Notes under the pieces: model-generated
What the model was told of the DNA's origin: nothing
Databases searched by the model: none
What the model saw: only the letters and a program-made list of their open reading frames with translations
Made by a program: the position numbers and the translations under genes
Assembly (NCBI RefSeq): GCF_027286305.1
Contig: NZ_CP114599.1
Span: 1,984,001-2,048,000, forward strand
From: Phenylobacterium sp. NIBR 498073
GTDB taxonomy: Bacteria > Pseudomonadota > Alphaproteobacteria > Caulobacterales > Caulobacteraceae
DNA: 64,000 bases
Reading direction: 5' to 3'
Part shown: positions 1-8,173 of the stretch, piece after piece
Layout: every line of letters begins with the position of its first letter
Position numbering within the stretch: the stretch's first letter is position 1

Positions 1-1672
1 CGACGATCGGGCCGAGGGCGAGGGCAGGGAAGAACTGCAGGCCGCCGAGGATGAGGATGATCCCGATCAGCAGGCCCACGAATTGGGCGCTGTCGGTGGG
101 CAGGGTTCCGGTCGACGGGGCAAGCTTGGGCTTGGCGACCAGGGAGCCGGCGATGGCCAGGACCGCGACGATCGGCACGAAGCGGCCCATCAGCATGGCC
201 AGGCCAAGCGTAGTGTTCCACCAGGGCGCGTTGGCGGTAAGGCCCGCGAAGGCCGAGCCGTTGTTGGCGGTGGTCGAGACGTAGGCGTAGAGGATCTCCG
301 AGAGACCGTGCGGGCCCTGGTTCAGCAGGCCCTTCAGCGCCTCCGGCAACACGGCGGCGATCGCCGAGAAACCGAGCATCGAGAACGGAACGACCAGCAC
401 GGCCAGCATGGCGAGCTTGATCTCCCGGGCCTCGACCTTCTTGCCGAGGTACTCGGGCGTGCGGCCGACCATCAGCCCGGCGATGAACACCGACAGCAGG
501 GCCATCACCACCATGATGGCGATGCCCGAGCCGATGCCGCCGGGCAGAATCTCGCCCAGCATCATCAGGAACATCGCGATCCCGCCGCCCAGCGGCATGT
601 AGCTGCCGTGCATGGCGTTCACCGAGCCGTTCGAGGCGCCGGTGGTCTGCGCGGTCCAGGCGGCCGAGGCGGCCGGGCCGAAGCGGACCTCCTTGCCTTC
701 CATGTTGGCGCTGGCGTCGACATGGGCGGCGACCAGGGCCGGCGCAGGCTGGGTCTCGGCCAAGTAGACGCCGGCGGCGCCCAGCGAGAGCAGCACCGCT
801 GCGGCGGCGACCAGGGCGCGGATGTCCTTGAACGCGCGCGCCGAGCGGCCGAAGGCGAAGAACGCGGCCCAGCCGAGCACATTGATCGAAACCGCGGTCA
901 GAAAGTTGGTCAGCGGGGTCGGGTTCTCGAACGGGTGGGAGGAATTGACGTTGAAGACGCCGCCGCCGTTGATGCCGAGCTGTTTGATGGCCAGCTGGCT
1001 GGCGACCGCGAACAGCGACAGCTTCTGCTCGCCGCCCTCCAGCGTGGCAGCCTGCGCCGAGGCGGCCAGGGTCTGGGGCACGCCCAGGGCGACCAGGGTC
1101 ACGGCCAGCACGATCGCGGCCGGCAGCAGCACATAGAGGGTGGTGCGCGTCAGGTCGGCCCAGAAGTTGCCGACGCCTTCGCCGCGATTGCCGATGAAGC
1201 CTCGCGCCAGGGCCGCGGCGATGGCCGCGCCGGTCCCGGCCGAGACGAAGTTCTGCACGGTCAGGGCCGCCATCTGGCTGAACTGCGACATGGTCGTCTC
1301 GCCGCCATAGGACTGCCAGTTGGTATTGGTGACGAAGCTTGCGGCGGTGTTGAACGCCAGGTGCTCGGAGACGGCGCCGAAGCCCTGCGGGTTCAGCGGC
1401 AGGCCGCCCTGCAGCCGCAGGATCGCATAGACCAGAAAGAAGCCGACGGCGTTGAACGCGAGCAACGCGGCCGCGTACGAGAACCAAGTCTGGCTCTTGT
1501 TCGCATCGACCCCGCACCCGGCGTAGACCAGCCGTTCGACCGGCCGCAGCACCGGGTCGAGCCAGGTGCGTTCCCTATTCCAAACTCGGGACATATAGAC
1601 GCCGAGAGGCCAGCCGAGCCCTATGGCCACGGCCAGCGTCAGGGCGATTTCAGCCCATCCTTGCCAAGTCAT
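1..1672 (-). CDS. kdpA: Potassium-transporting ATPase subunit KdpA (3' end outside window)
   Basis: KdpA is the K+-binding and translocating subunit of the KdpFABC P-type ATPase in the inner membrane. The minus-strand reading begins [20 protein letters not shown] at 1672 and stays open to base 1, giving about 557 residues, so only a few C-terminal codons are missing. Pore-loop motifs typical of KdpA are present: [10 protein letters not shown] near residue 115, then [26 protein letters not shown] and [11 protein letters not shown]. Many hydrophobic helices separate them. kdpF lies 12 bases upstream in the same orientation, so they form an operon, and kdpB should follow off the left edge. Long open frames on the opposite strand are shadows of this GC-rich gene. 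Confidence 0.97.
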   Translation of the reverse strand, partial: MTWQGWAEIALTLAVAIGLGWPLGVYMSRVWNRERTWLDPVLRPVERLVYAGCGVDANKSQTWFSYAAALLAFNAVGFFLVYAILRLQGGLPLNPQGFGAVSEHLAFNTAASFVTNTNWQSYGGETTMSQFSQMAALTVQNFVSAGTGAAIAAALARGFIGNRGEGVGNFWADLTRTTLYVLLPAAIVLAVTLVALGVPQTLAASAQAATLEGGEQKLSLFAVASQLAIKQLGINGGGVFNVNSSHPFENPTPLTNFLTAVSINVLGWAAFFAFGRSARAFKDIRALVAAAAVLLSLGAAGVYLAETQPAPALVAAHVDASANMEGKEVRFGPAASAAWTAQTTGASNGSVNAMHGSYMPLGGGIAMFLMMLGEILPGGIGSGIAIMVVMALLSVFIAGLMVGRTPEYLGKKVEAREIKLAMLAVLVVPFSMLGFSAIAAVLPEALKGLLNQGPHGLSEILYAYVSTTANNGSAFAGLTANAPWWNTTLGLAMLMGRFVPIVAVLAIAGSLVAKPKLAPSTGTLPTDSAQFVGLLIGIILILGGLQFFPALALGPIV

Positions 1673-1684
1673 GTCGGTTATCCG

Positions 1685-1771
1685 TCAGAAGCGGTCGGGT
1701 CGCAACAGGGCCGCGAGCATGTAGACGGCCACGGCGATCGCGCCGGCGGCCCAGAGGAGGTCCACGAACAT
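1685..1771 (-). CDS. kdpF: KdpF small subunit of the Kdp K+ ATPase
   Basis: This 28-residue protein is one transmembrane helix ending in LLRPDRF, the characteristic KdpF C-terminus, and it sits directly before kdpA. KdpF stabilises the KdpABC complex in the membrane. The start is the ATG at 1771. It follows the stop of another small membrane ORF by two bases, which suggests translational coupling. The gene is easily missed because of its size. Confidence 0.93.
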   Translation of the reverse strand: MFVDLLWAAGAIAVAVYMLAALLRPDRF

Positions 1772-1773
1772 CG

Positions 1774-1857
1774 TCAGACGCGCCTCAGGCCAATGGCGAA
1801 CAGCGCGAACAGGGCGAACGCCCCCGCGCCGACGCCGATATAGATGAGATCCGCCAA
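1774..1857 (-). CDS. Small single-helix membrane protein upstream of kdpF
   Basis: A 27-residue reading starts at a TTG (1857). A GGAGG sequence lies about nine bases before it. The product is LADLIYIGVGAGAFALFALF followed by AIGLRRV: a hydrophobic helix with a basic C-terminal tail, the same design as KdpF. The stop is two bases before the kdpF start. The ribosome-binding site, spacing and composition support a real gene, probably the first of the kdp operon. I do not know a function; a second small accessory subunit is an inference. Confidence 0.6.
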   Translation of the reverse strand: MADLIYIGVGAGAFALFALFAIGLRRV

Positions 1858-1958
1858 GGCAGCGCCTCCATAGCCAGTTTCAGGCCAGGAGGATGCGCCC
1901 CTCAAGCGTCAGGGTTCGAGACGGGACCCGCCCGTGGGGCATAAGGGAAACGTAAAGG

Positions 1959-2420
1959 TCAGCCGGCGCGCGCGAAGGTGAAGCGGCGGTGGCCGATCCA
2001 GCTGGTCGCCACCGGCACGACGATCGCCAGGGCGTGGCCGACGGTTTCGGCATGCCAGGTGAAGCCGATCATCGGGAACACGCCGCGCACCAGCAAGGTC
2101 GCGGTCAGGAAGGTCAGGGTCGCGCCGATCGCGTTGACGATCAGGAAGTTGCGCGCCTGCACGCCGATCGGCAGCGGCGAGCCGGGGAAGACCAGGATCC
2201 GGAACAGCACGAAGGCGAGCGCCATGCCCGTGGCATATGCGCAGATCACCGCCGCTTCGAACGGCAGCACCAGGCTCCAGGCGAAGCGCGAGGCGAAGTT
2301 CGTGCCGGCGGCCAGCCCGCCCACGCCCAGGAACCGCGCAAAGCGCAGCAGATCGAAGCCCAGCGGCTTCCAGCTGGCAGGCGCGGTCAGGACGTCTTGA
2401 TGAGCATTCACGTGCGTCAT
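1959..2420 (-). CDS. GtrA-like flippase family membrane protein
   Basis: The 153-residue protein has four hydrophobic segments arranged as in GtrA, with the family-like stretches RFARFLGVGGLAAGTNF near the start and SWIGHRRFTF at the end. GtrA proteins are thought to flip polyprenyl-linked sugars across the inner membrane for O-antigen or other glycan modification. I chose the ATG at 2420 because AGGA lies eight bases upstream. A GTG at 2459 in the same frame would add 13 residues but lacks a ribosome-binding site. The divergent neighbour is a GT87 glycosyltransferase, consistent with a joint role in envelope glycans. Confidence 0.85.
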   Translation of the reverse strand: MTHVNAHQDVLTAPASWKPLGFDLLRFARFLGVGGLAAGTNFASRFAWSLVLPFEAAVICAYATGMALAFVLFRILVFPGSPLPIGVQARNFLIVNAIGATLTFLTATLLVRGVFPMIGFTWHAETVGHALAIVVPVATSWIGHRRFTFARAG

Positions 2421-2532
2421 GACGCGATCCTGGCGTGTCGTGGTTGAGAAATCGCTCACGCCTGTCGGTTTTTTGCTCAGGGCATTATTAAGCTTGATGC
2501 GTCAGCTTGCTCGCCTTCCAAGGGAGGTGGCG

Positions 2533-3762
2533 TTGAGGCTCCAGGATCTGGACCGGCTGGTGAACGCCGACCGCGTGCGCAACTACAGTCTGTTGCTGGT
2601 GGTCGGCTACGCGATCGCTGTCGTGGCGTGGCTGGTCTACATGGCGGGCAACGACTGGCTCGACCCGTTCGGCAGTCCGCTGGGCTATGACTTCATCACC
2701 TTCTATGCGGCGTCGGACCTGGCGCGGATGGGCGACCCGGCCGGCGCGTTCGACTACTACAAGATCTACGCGCGCGAGGTGGCGGCGGTCCCGGCCAACA
2801 CCAGCATCTTCCTCTGGCACTATCCGCCGCCGTTCAATCTCGTCATCGCGCCGTTGGCCTTCGTCCCCTATCCGGTGGCCCTGGCGGGATGGCTCGCGAG
2901 CACCCTCGGGCTCTACCTGCTGATGGTGAGGAGGATTTCCGACCATCGGTATGCGCTGCTGATCGCGCTCGCCTTTCCTGCGACCTTCATCAACCTGATG
3001 CACGGGCAGAACGGCTTTCTGAACGCCGCGCTGCTCGGCGGCGGACTGCTGTTGCTGGACAAGCGTCCGTGGCTGGCCGGCGTCCTGATCGGCCTCATGG
3101 TCTACAAGCCGCATTTCGGCGTGCTGCTGCCGTTGCTCCTGGCCGTGCAGGGGCGCTGGAAGACCTTCGCCTCGGCGTCGGCCACCGCGCTCGCCGTCTG
3201 CGCGATCGCCTATGTCGCCTATGGCCCGGAGCCGTGGCTGGCGTTTTTCGCCAACTTCGACCGCGTGTCGGTAATCCTCGAGCGCGGCCACCTGCCGTGG
3301 AGCAAGATCCCCAGCGTCTTCGTGATGTTCGCCAGCCTCGGGGTGCCGATGAAGGCCGCCTATGCGGCGCACGCCGCGGTGGCCGTAGGCCTCGCCGTGG
3401 CGACGCTCATCGCCTGGCGCGGGCCGGGGCCCCAGTCGCTGAAGGTCGCTCTGGCGATTCCGGCGATCCTGGCGGTCAGCCCCTATTGCTTCGACTACGA
3501 CCTGGTGCTGCTGGCGCTGCCGATCGGCCTGCTGGCCGATTATGGCCGGACATCGCCCCTGGCGCCGGGCGCGCGCATCGCGATGGCGGCGGCCTTCCTC
3601 GGGCCGGTCATTTTCCCGACGGTGGCCTACCAGACCCACGTGCAGCTGCTGCCGGTCACCAACCTGCTGCTCTATGTCGTCGTCTGGCGGACGCTCGCGC
3701 TGGCGCAGCGCGCCGATGTCGCCGTTGCGCCGGCGGTCGTGAGCCCCAACCTGGCCGGCTAG
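2533..3762 (+). CDS. GT87/DUF2029 family polytopic glycosyltransferase
   Basis: An integral membrane protein of about 409 residues with roughly ten hydrophobic segments. An early acidic-aromatic loop (GYDFITFYAAS) and a conserved HYPPPFNLVIAPLA segment are typical of the DUF2029/GT87 polyprenyl-phosphate-sugar mannosyltransferase-like family, in which early acidic residues are thought to be catalytic. Later loops carry MVYKPHFG and SPYCFDYD. I place the start at TTG 2533 because GGGAGG lies just upstream. In-frame ATG 2497 is the main alternative. It diverges from the GtrA-like gene and its stop overlaps the convergent PRC-barrel gene by three bases. Confidence 0.85.
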   Translation: MRLQDLDRLVNADRVRNYSLLLVVGYAIAVVAWLVYMAGNDWLDPFGSPLGYDFITFYAASDLARMGDPAGAFDYYKIYAREVAAVPANTSIFLWHYPPPFNLVIAPLAFVPYPVALAGWLASTLGLYLLMVRRISDHRYALLIALAFPATFINLMHGQNGFLNAALLGGGLLLLDKRPWLAGVLIGLMVYKPHFGVLLPLLLAVQGRWKTFASASATALAVCAIAYVAYGPEPWLAFFANFDRVSVILERGHLPWSKIPSVFVMFASLGVPMKAAYAAHAAVAVGLAVATLIAWRGPGPQSLKVALAIPAILAVSPYCFDYDLVLLALPIGLLADYGRTSPLAPGARIAMAAAFLGPVIFPTVAYQTHVQLLPVTNLLLYVVVWRTLALAQRADVAVAPAVVSPNLAG

Positions 3763-4106
3763 ACCGGATCGACGCGGAAGTAGCGCTCGGCTTGCTCGCT
3801 CCAGCCGTAGGCCGTCTCGTTCATCTGCTCGCGGTCGTAGGCCGGGCTGTTCTTAAGCAGGTCCTTGGTCAGGTCGGTGAGGTAGCTGTCCGACGTCTCG
3901 TCGTAGCGCAGGGCCCGCCAGGGGATCGGGTGGAACTTGCCGCTGGTGCCGAACAGTCCGCCGAACTCCAGCGCCACGAACCGTGCCTGGCCGGTATCGC
4001 GCTCGAAGTAGACCTCGCGGATCGTGCCGAGCTTCTTGCCGGCGGCGTCCTTCAAGGGCGCGCCCAGCAGATTGGCGCTGCGGATCATCAGGCTGTCCAG
4101 GCTCAT
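3759..4106 (-). CDS. PRC-barrel domain protein
   Basis: This soluble protein of 115 residues starts MSLDSLMIRSANLLGAPLKD. The segment through KLGTIREVYFERDTGQARFV is a typical PRC-barrel beta domain, as found in RimM and the photosynthetic reaction centre H subunit. The C-terminal part (FHPIPWRALRYDETSDSYL) resembles stand-alone PRC proteins of alphaproteobacteria. The ATG at 4106 has GGAGGG seven bases upstream. The molecular role of stand-alone PRC proteins is not settled; membrane or RNA-associated stress roles have been proposed. Confidence 0.85.
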   Translation of the reverse strand: MSLDSLMIRSANLLGAPLKDAAGKKLGTIREVYFERDTGQARFVALEFGGLFGTSGKFHPIPWRALRYDETSDSYLTDLTKDLLKNSPAYDREQMNETAYGWSEQAERYFRVDPV

Positions 4107-4309
4107 CGCGTCCCTCCGTTTCGCGTGAGGAACGCCTAGCTGAGCTGTTCGATCCCGATGGGCCGTCGTGCGCCGTGCTCCGATCCTTAAGGCGAAGTGA
4201 GCCCGGTGATTGCGCAGGTCGGCGCCCTCGGCGGGCAGAGGCAAGCTGCGCCATAATTCCACCTTCAGCCACAGCGAGCGTTGAGCGTAAAGTTCGCGAG
4301 GAGGTGGCG

Positions 4310-4879
4310 GTGCGGCGCGGGCAGATGATCGTGCTGGTCATGTCGCTCGGCGCGCACATCGTCGTCCTGGGCGCGCTCATGGTCCAGCGTCACGCGCTCT
4401 CGCTCGTACCTGCGACCCAGGTCATGGAGGTGCTGATTGCGCCGCCGTTCCAGCGCCGCCCAGTGGCGGAGCCTCCGCAACGCCCCGAGCCGCCGCCGCG
4501 GCCGCATGCGGCAAGGGCGTCGCAACGTGCGCCGATCCAGCGAAACGACCCCGATCTCGCCGCACCCGCCGCCGCTCCGGGCCCGCCGCGGCCGCCCGCG
4601 CCGCTGGCCTTGCGGCGGGTGCTCCGGGGCTTGATCGGCTGCGGGATGCCTGATCTCACTGAGGACGAGCGCGAGCGATGCGAGGCGCGGCTGGCCGTCC
4701 GCGACGGCCGCGGGGCGCCCAAGCTCAACCTCGACGTCCACGGCGACTTCGACCGTGATCCCGACCCCTATCTGGCCCGTCGTCCGAAGAACGGCTGCAA
4801 GGCGCGGGCGGGCGGCGACGTCGATCCCGCCGGCGAGCAGGGCGCGGCGATCGGCCTTAGCTGCGCCTGGGCGTTTTAG
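4310..4879 (+). CDS. Hypothetical membrane-anchored proline-rich protein
   Basis: A 189-residue product with an N-terminal transmembrane helix (MIVLVMSLGAHIVVLGALMV). A long proline- and arginine-rich linker follows (about residues 45-100, rich in PP and PR pairs). A small C-terminal domain contains CGMPDLTEDERERCEARL and a final cysteine motif, GLSCAWAF. The start is GTG 4310, five bases after GAGGAGG. The layout resembles TonB-like or periplasmic anchor proteins, but there is no TonB C-terminal domain. I do not recognise a named family. The DUF6886 gene follows within 20 bases and could be co-transcribed. Confidence 0.7.
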   Translation: MRRGQMIVLVMSLGAHIVVLGALMVQRHALSLVPATQVMEVLIAPPFQRRPVAEPPQRPEPPPRPHAARASQRAPIQRNDPDLAAPAAAPGPPRPPAPLALRRVLRGLIGCGMPDLTEDERERCEARLAVRDGRGAPKLNLDVHGDFDRDPDPYLARRPKNGCKARAGGDVDPAGEQGAAIGLSCAWAF

Positions 4880-4897
4880 GAGGAGGTGGACGCGTCG

Positions 4898-5458
4898 ATG
4901 CGGGCAGGGCCTAATCGACCGATGCAGCTGTTCCATTTCAGCGACGATCCGGCGATCAGCAGGTTCGAACCGCGGCCCGTGCGAACCCCGTCGCCTCGGC
5001 CGCCGGGGCGCGATTGGCTGAACGGGCCGCTGGTCTGGGCGATCGATGAGGCGCATCAGCCGATGTACCTGTTCCCGCGCGACTGCCCGCGCATCCTGCT
5101 CTGGCCGCTGGCGACGACAAGCGCTGAGGATCGCGCCGCTTGGTGGGGCCAAAGCCGGGCGCGGATGCTGGCCTATGTGGAGCAGGGCTGGCTCGCGGCC
5201 CTGGGCGGCGCACGGCTCCACCGCTACGAGCTGTCGGCTGAGCCGTTCGAATGCCTCGACGACGCCGGCATGTGGGTGTCGCGCCAGGCCGTGACGCCCA
5301 GCGCCATGGTCGCGGTCGCCGACCTGCCGGCCGCCCTGGCCGCCTGCGATGTCGAACTGCGGGTCGTCGATAGCCTTGTCCCGCTGCGCGGGGTCTGGCG
5401 TTCCAGCCTGCACGCCAGCGGCATACGCCTGCGCAACGCAGTCGGGTGGGAAGCCTAA
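4898..5458 (+). CDS. DUF6886 family protein
   Basis: This soluble protein of about 186 residues carries conserved blocks of the DUF6886 family: MQLFHFSDDPAISRFEPRPV, WLNGPLVWAIDEAHQPMYLF, PRDCPRILLW, and a C-terminal LRGVWRSSLHASGIRLRNA. The function is unknown. AGGAGG at 4881 precedes GTG 4886, which is too close, and ATG 4898; I use the ATG. ATG 4922 would start exactly at the conserved block and is also possible. The stop overlaps the convergent TetR gene by four bases. Confidence 0.8.
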   Translation: MRAGPNRPMQLFHFSDDPAISRFEPRPVRTPSPRPPGRDWLNGPLVWAIDEAHQPMYLFPRDCPRILLWPLATTSAEDRAAWWGQSRARMLAYVEQGWLAALGGARLHRYELSAEPFECLDDAGMWVSRQAVTPSAMVAVADLPAALAACDVELRVVDSLVPLRGVWRSSLHASGIRLRNAVGWEA

Positions 5459-6036
5459 GGCGCGGTCGCCTCGTCCTGCAGCAGCGGCGAGGCGCCCATC
5501 AGCGCGCCGACCACGCGACGCTGCTCCATCGGCACGGCCTTGGTCCCGAACACGTCGGACAGCCAAAGGCCGTCCGCCACGAGCCGCTGCAGCAGGGCGT
5601 CGTCGGCCCCGACCGCGTCGTTCGGCTCGTCGCGGGTGATCTGCTCGGTCCACCAGCGCCAGCGGTCGGCGAGCTCCGGCTCGAGCAGGCAGGCGACGAG
5701 CACGACCTTGCTGGTGCGCACCTCGTCTTCGCTCATTGTCAGCTGCACCGTGGCGGCCAGATAGGCGCGCGAGAAGCGGCCGACTGGATGCGGGTCCTTG
5801 GCGGCCAGCGCCTCGACGGCGCCGGCGAACCGCTGGCCGGCCTCATCGACCAGCGCCCGCAGCAGCTCGGCCTTGCTCGGGAAGTGGTGCAGCAGCGCGC
5901 CCTTGCTGACCGGCAGCCGGGCGACCACGGCGTCGAGGGTGAAGCCGGCCGCGCCGCCTTCCTGCAGGGTGCGCATCGCCGCGCCGATGATCTGGGCGCG
6001 GGTGGTTTCGGGCTGGCGTCGGCGCGGTGGGATCAT
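5455..6036 (-). CDS. TetR/AcrR family transcriptional regulator
   Basis: The 193-residue protein has a TetR N-terminal helix-turn-helix: RAQIIGAAMRTLQEGGAAGF, then TLDAVVARLPVSKGALLHHF and PSKAELLRAL. The ligand-binding C-terminal half includes WRWWTEQITRDEPNDAVGAD. The start is ATG 6036. An imperfect palindrome lies at 6041-6062, immediately before the start codon, so autoregulation is likely. No obvious target operon is adjacent on the divergent side. Confidence 0.9.
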   Translation of the reverse strand: MIPPRRRQPETTRAQIIGAAMRTLQEGGAAGFTLDAVVARLPVSKGALLHHFPSKAELLRALVDEAGQRFAGAVEALAAKDPHPVGRFSRAYLAATVQLTMSEDEVRTSKVVLVACLLEPELADRWRWWTEQITRDEPNDAVGADDALLQRLVADGLWLSDVFGTKAVPMEQRRVVGALMGASPLLQDEATAP

Positions 6037-6040
6037 GCAG

Positions 6041-6062
6041 TTACATACCAACTGGACGGTAA
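6041..6062. promoter_or_regulatory. Probable TetR operator
   Basis: A 22-bp imperfect palindrome, TTAC-N3-CCA-N2-TGG-N3-GTAA, is centred 15 bases before the start codon of the TetR gene. Symmetry and position fit the autoregulatory operator of that repressor. Binding is inferred. Confidence 0.6.
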
Positions 6063-6308
6063 TTTGCAACGCGCGTCGCCGCGCTCGTCGGGGCGAGCGG
6101 TTAAGTCGCGCAGATTCCGGAGAAGCGGGCTGGCGCCCGGCGCGCGATCTTCGGCGAGCGTCACGGGGTCTTCGGATGGGCGTAGGGCATGCCGCTGCCG
6201 GCGGCGGGCTCACCAGCAACGACGCCCAGCAGGCAGACCTCTGCAGACGCCTGCTGGCGCCTTAGTCCGGCCGTCGATGCGTTGGGGATTATCCCAGACT
6301 TCAGGTCC

Positions 6309-6320
6309 GGGGGGGGGGGG
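6309..6320. repeat. Homopolymer tract of 12 G
   Basis: Twelve consecutive G bases lie in the 280-bp gap between the TetR promoter and the stop of the next minus-strand gene. No gene is visible in 6063-6340. The exact length may be uncertain in the assembly, and such tracts can vary by slippage. Confidence 0.7.
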
Positions 6321-6340
6321 CTTGCGCTGGGGCGTCCCGT

Positions 6341-6595
6341 CTACCAGGTCTTCAGCGGCTTTACGGCCATCGGCGCCTTGTAGATGTACACCTGCGGCTT
6401 GGCGCCGTTGGCTGCGATGGGCTTGGCCGTAAACCTGACGGTGTTGCCGGTGGCTGTGCGGGCAGGCGTGGTTTTGTAGGTGGCGGCCATCAGCATGCCG
6501 CTCGACTTGGCGTCGTTACGCACCTGTCCGCTCTGCGCGGACGCCGTTCCGGCGGCCAGCAAGCCGACGACGGCGATCAAGGCGACGAGTCTCAC
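6341..6595 (-). CDS. Small secreted hypothetical protein
   Basis: An 84-residue product with a clear signal peptide (VRLVALIAVVGLLAAGTASA, cleaved before QSGQ). A short basic mature domain ends in KPQVYIYKAPMAVKPLKTW. GTG 6595 is preceded by GGGAGGAAGG; ATG 6610 in frame is an alternative. I do not recognise the family. The predicted location is periplasmic or secreted. Confidence 0.65.
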   Translation of the reverse strand: MRLVALIAVVGLLAAGTASAQSGQVRNDAKSSGMLMAATYKTTPARTATGNTVRFTAKPIAANGAKPQVYIYKAPMAVKPLKTW

Positions 6596-6749
6596 GCGCC
6601 TTCCTCCCATGTATCGTCTAGTCACGGACCTTCTTGCGGGTCCGTCGAGCAGGCTGCACCGCTTTCGCCGTCGGTGCAAACCCGCAATCTACAAACGTCA
6701 GTGATCGGAGGCTTCGGCCGCAGGGCCACGAGCTCGGTCAAGGGGTGTC

Positions 6750-6805
6750 CGGGGAGCCGCGGGGGGGCTGGGTGAACCCGACAAGCGGGTTCCCGCGACT
6801 CCCCG
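6750..6805. repeat. 56-bp inverted repeat with internal hairpin
   Basis: Outer arms of 14 bp (6750-6763 and 6792-6805) pair with one mismatch. Inside, AACCCG and CGGGTT (6775-6780 and 6786-6791) form a second hairpin with an ACAAG loop. The element lies downstream of the small gene at 6872-7093, so it may end that transcript or block read-through into the secreted-protein gene. No U-tract is visible. Confidence 0.6.
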
Positions 6806-6817
6806 CCGCCCCCGGAG

Positions 6818-6835
6818 GAGGCCTCGAAAGGCCTC
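6818..6835 (-). terminator. Hairpin GAGGCC/GGCCTC after small membrane gene
   Basis: A perfect 6-bp stem with a TCGAAA loop lies 37 bases past the stop of the minus-strand gene at 6872. It is GC-rich with no run of U, so it is only a possible terminator. Confidence 0.4.
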
Positions 6836-6871
6836 GCCCCTGGAACCTCGGCGGGTCGCCTGTGCGTGCGT

Positions 6872-7093
6872 TCAGGCCGCCATGGCCTGTGCACGGCTCA
6901 CCCGGCGGTCGTGTCTGAGCAGGGCGCCCGCGCTCACGAAACCCAGGATCATGACAGCCCAGATGAGCGCGGTCTCGGCCGCGCGGGCGGCGGTCGCCGC
7001 GGCGTCCTGCCCGCCGACGGCCGGGCCGGCGGTGGCCGCCATGGCGGCGGCGAAGGCCAGCGTCGCTGGCAAGTGCTTCCACATCTGCGTCAT
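6872..7093 (-). CDS. Small protein with signal peptide and PEP-CTERM-like tail
   Basis: This 73-residue product starts MTQMWKHLPATLAFAAAMAA, a signal peptide cleaved near AVGG. It ends with a hydrophobic helix and basic tail, ETALIWAVMILGFVSAGALL then RHDRR. The tail matches the helix and Arg tail of the two PEP-CTERM proteins elsewhere in the window (WAMMILGFGGVGALLRHRRR), but ETALIWA replaces PEPATWA. It may be a degenerate sorting-signal protein or a plain small membrane protein. The start is ATG 7093 with a weak AGGA. Confidence 0.55.
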   Translation of the reverse strand: MTQMWKHLPATLAFAAAMAATAGPAVGGQDAAATAARAAETALIWAVMILGFVSAGALLRHDRRVSRAQAMAA

Positions 7094-7243
7094 GTCCTGA
7101 CAAGCCGCCAGGCAGCGGCCTTCATCGACGCGGATATGGCGCAGATCTACATGGTGTGGCTAACAAGTAATTGAAAAATAAAGTAAACGAATGTAACGTC
7201 CGGACCCTGGGCTAGGCTCAGGGCCGCGGGCGTCACTGCGCGG

Positions 7244-7597
7244 TCAGAGCTCGACGAAGCTTTCGAACCCGCCGAAGATCATCCGCTGTCCGTCGAACGG
7301 CATCTTGGCCGGGTCCATTTTGATCCGCGGATCGGCCATCACCTTGGCGTTGATCTCGTCGCGCTGGGCGCGGGACGCATAGACGATCCACGAGAACACC
7401 ACGATCTCGTCGTCCTTGGCCTGGACCGCCCGCGGGAACGAGGTCACCTCGCCATAGGGGGTGTCGTCGCCGATGCATTCGACATAGGCCAGCGCCCCGT
7501 GGTCCTTCCACACGGCGCCGGCGTTGCGGGCCATGTCCTTATAGGCCTCGAGGTTGGCCTTGGGCACGGCGAGCACGAAACCGTCGACATAGGGCAT
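7244..7597 (-). CDS. DUF1428 domain-containing protein
   Basis: The 117-residue protein begins MPYVDGFVLAVPKANLEAYK, the usual DUF1428 N-terminus, and continues through VWKDHGALAYVECIGDD and MPFDGQRMIFGGFESFVEL. DUF1428 proteins have a dimeric alpha-beta barrel fold with no agreed function. ATG 7597 has AGGAGG eight bases upstream. No signal peptide or membrane segment is visible, so it is cytosolic. Confidence 0.92.
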   Translation of the reverse strand: MPYVDGFVLAVPKANLEAYKDMARNAGAVWKDHGALAYVECIGDDTPYGEVTSFPRAVQAKDDEIVVFSWIVYASRAQRDEINAKVMADPRIKMDPAKMPFDGQRMIFGGFESFVEL

Positions 7598-7678
7598 GGG
7601 CTTCCTCCTTTGGGTTGTGCAGACCAAAGGACGTTCGCGCGGCCTCCGATCCGACAGCCGCGCACATATTCTTGACGT

Positions 7679-8092
7679 TCAGCCGCCGGAAGTCGCCGCG
7701 GGGCTGCGCCAGCGCCAGATCAGCATCACCAGCGCGGTGATGATCAGGATCGCAAAGCCCGACAGCATCCAGCTGTTGATGTACCAGTGCTCGCCCCAGG
7801 TAAACTTGCCCGACATGATCTTCGCCCAGCCACGGAAGTGCTGGGTCGCTCCGACCGAGAGGCCGAAGACCGCGAACACCGCCGACAGGTACCTGACCAG
7901 CCAATGGCCGGGATTGGGCAGCATGATCAGCAGCCCGAGCAGGCCGATCACCGTGCGCTGGCTGCGGCAGAACGGGCAGTGATAGACCAGGCCCGCCCAG
8001 TCGATCGCCCAGGTCAGGACGGCGATGGCGATGGCGGCCAGCCCGACGATCCGTCGATGGCGCAGCAGAATATCGGGAAGATCGTCGAACAT
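7679..8092 (-). CDS. DsbB-like four-helix membrane protein with single CPFC motif
   Basis: A 137-residue membrane protein with four hydrophobic segments. HCPFCRSQR follows the first helix, matching the periplasmic CxxC of DsbB, which is normally followed by a nearby Gln-Arg. DsbB re-oxidises DsbA using quinone. The second DsbB cysteine pair is absent, because these are the only two cysteines. It could therefore be a reduced DsbB/VKOR-like oxidoreductase or an unrelated protein with a CxxC. A DsbA-like gene lies at 23.6 kb, not adjacent. Confidence 0.55.
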   Translation of the reverse strand: MFDDLPDILLRHRRIVGLAAIAIAVLTWAIDWAGLVYHCPFCRSQRTVIGLLGLLIMLPNPGHWLVRYLSAVFAVFGLSVGATQHFRGWAKIMSGKFTWGEHWYINSWMLSGFAILIITALVMLIWRWRSPAATSGG

Positions 8093-8173
8093 GGGCGCCC
8101 CCTCGGCCTGGCGGCCGCTGATGCGCTGCGGCCTGGCCAGACCATAGGCGCCCCCGCGGACCGGGTCACCCGC

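Noticed and set aside
83..1843. Plus-strand open frame of 586 codons over kdpA
   Set aside because: Arg/Gly/Gln-rich composition with no domain; it is the antisense shadow of kdpA, which has clear family motifs.
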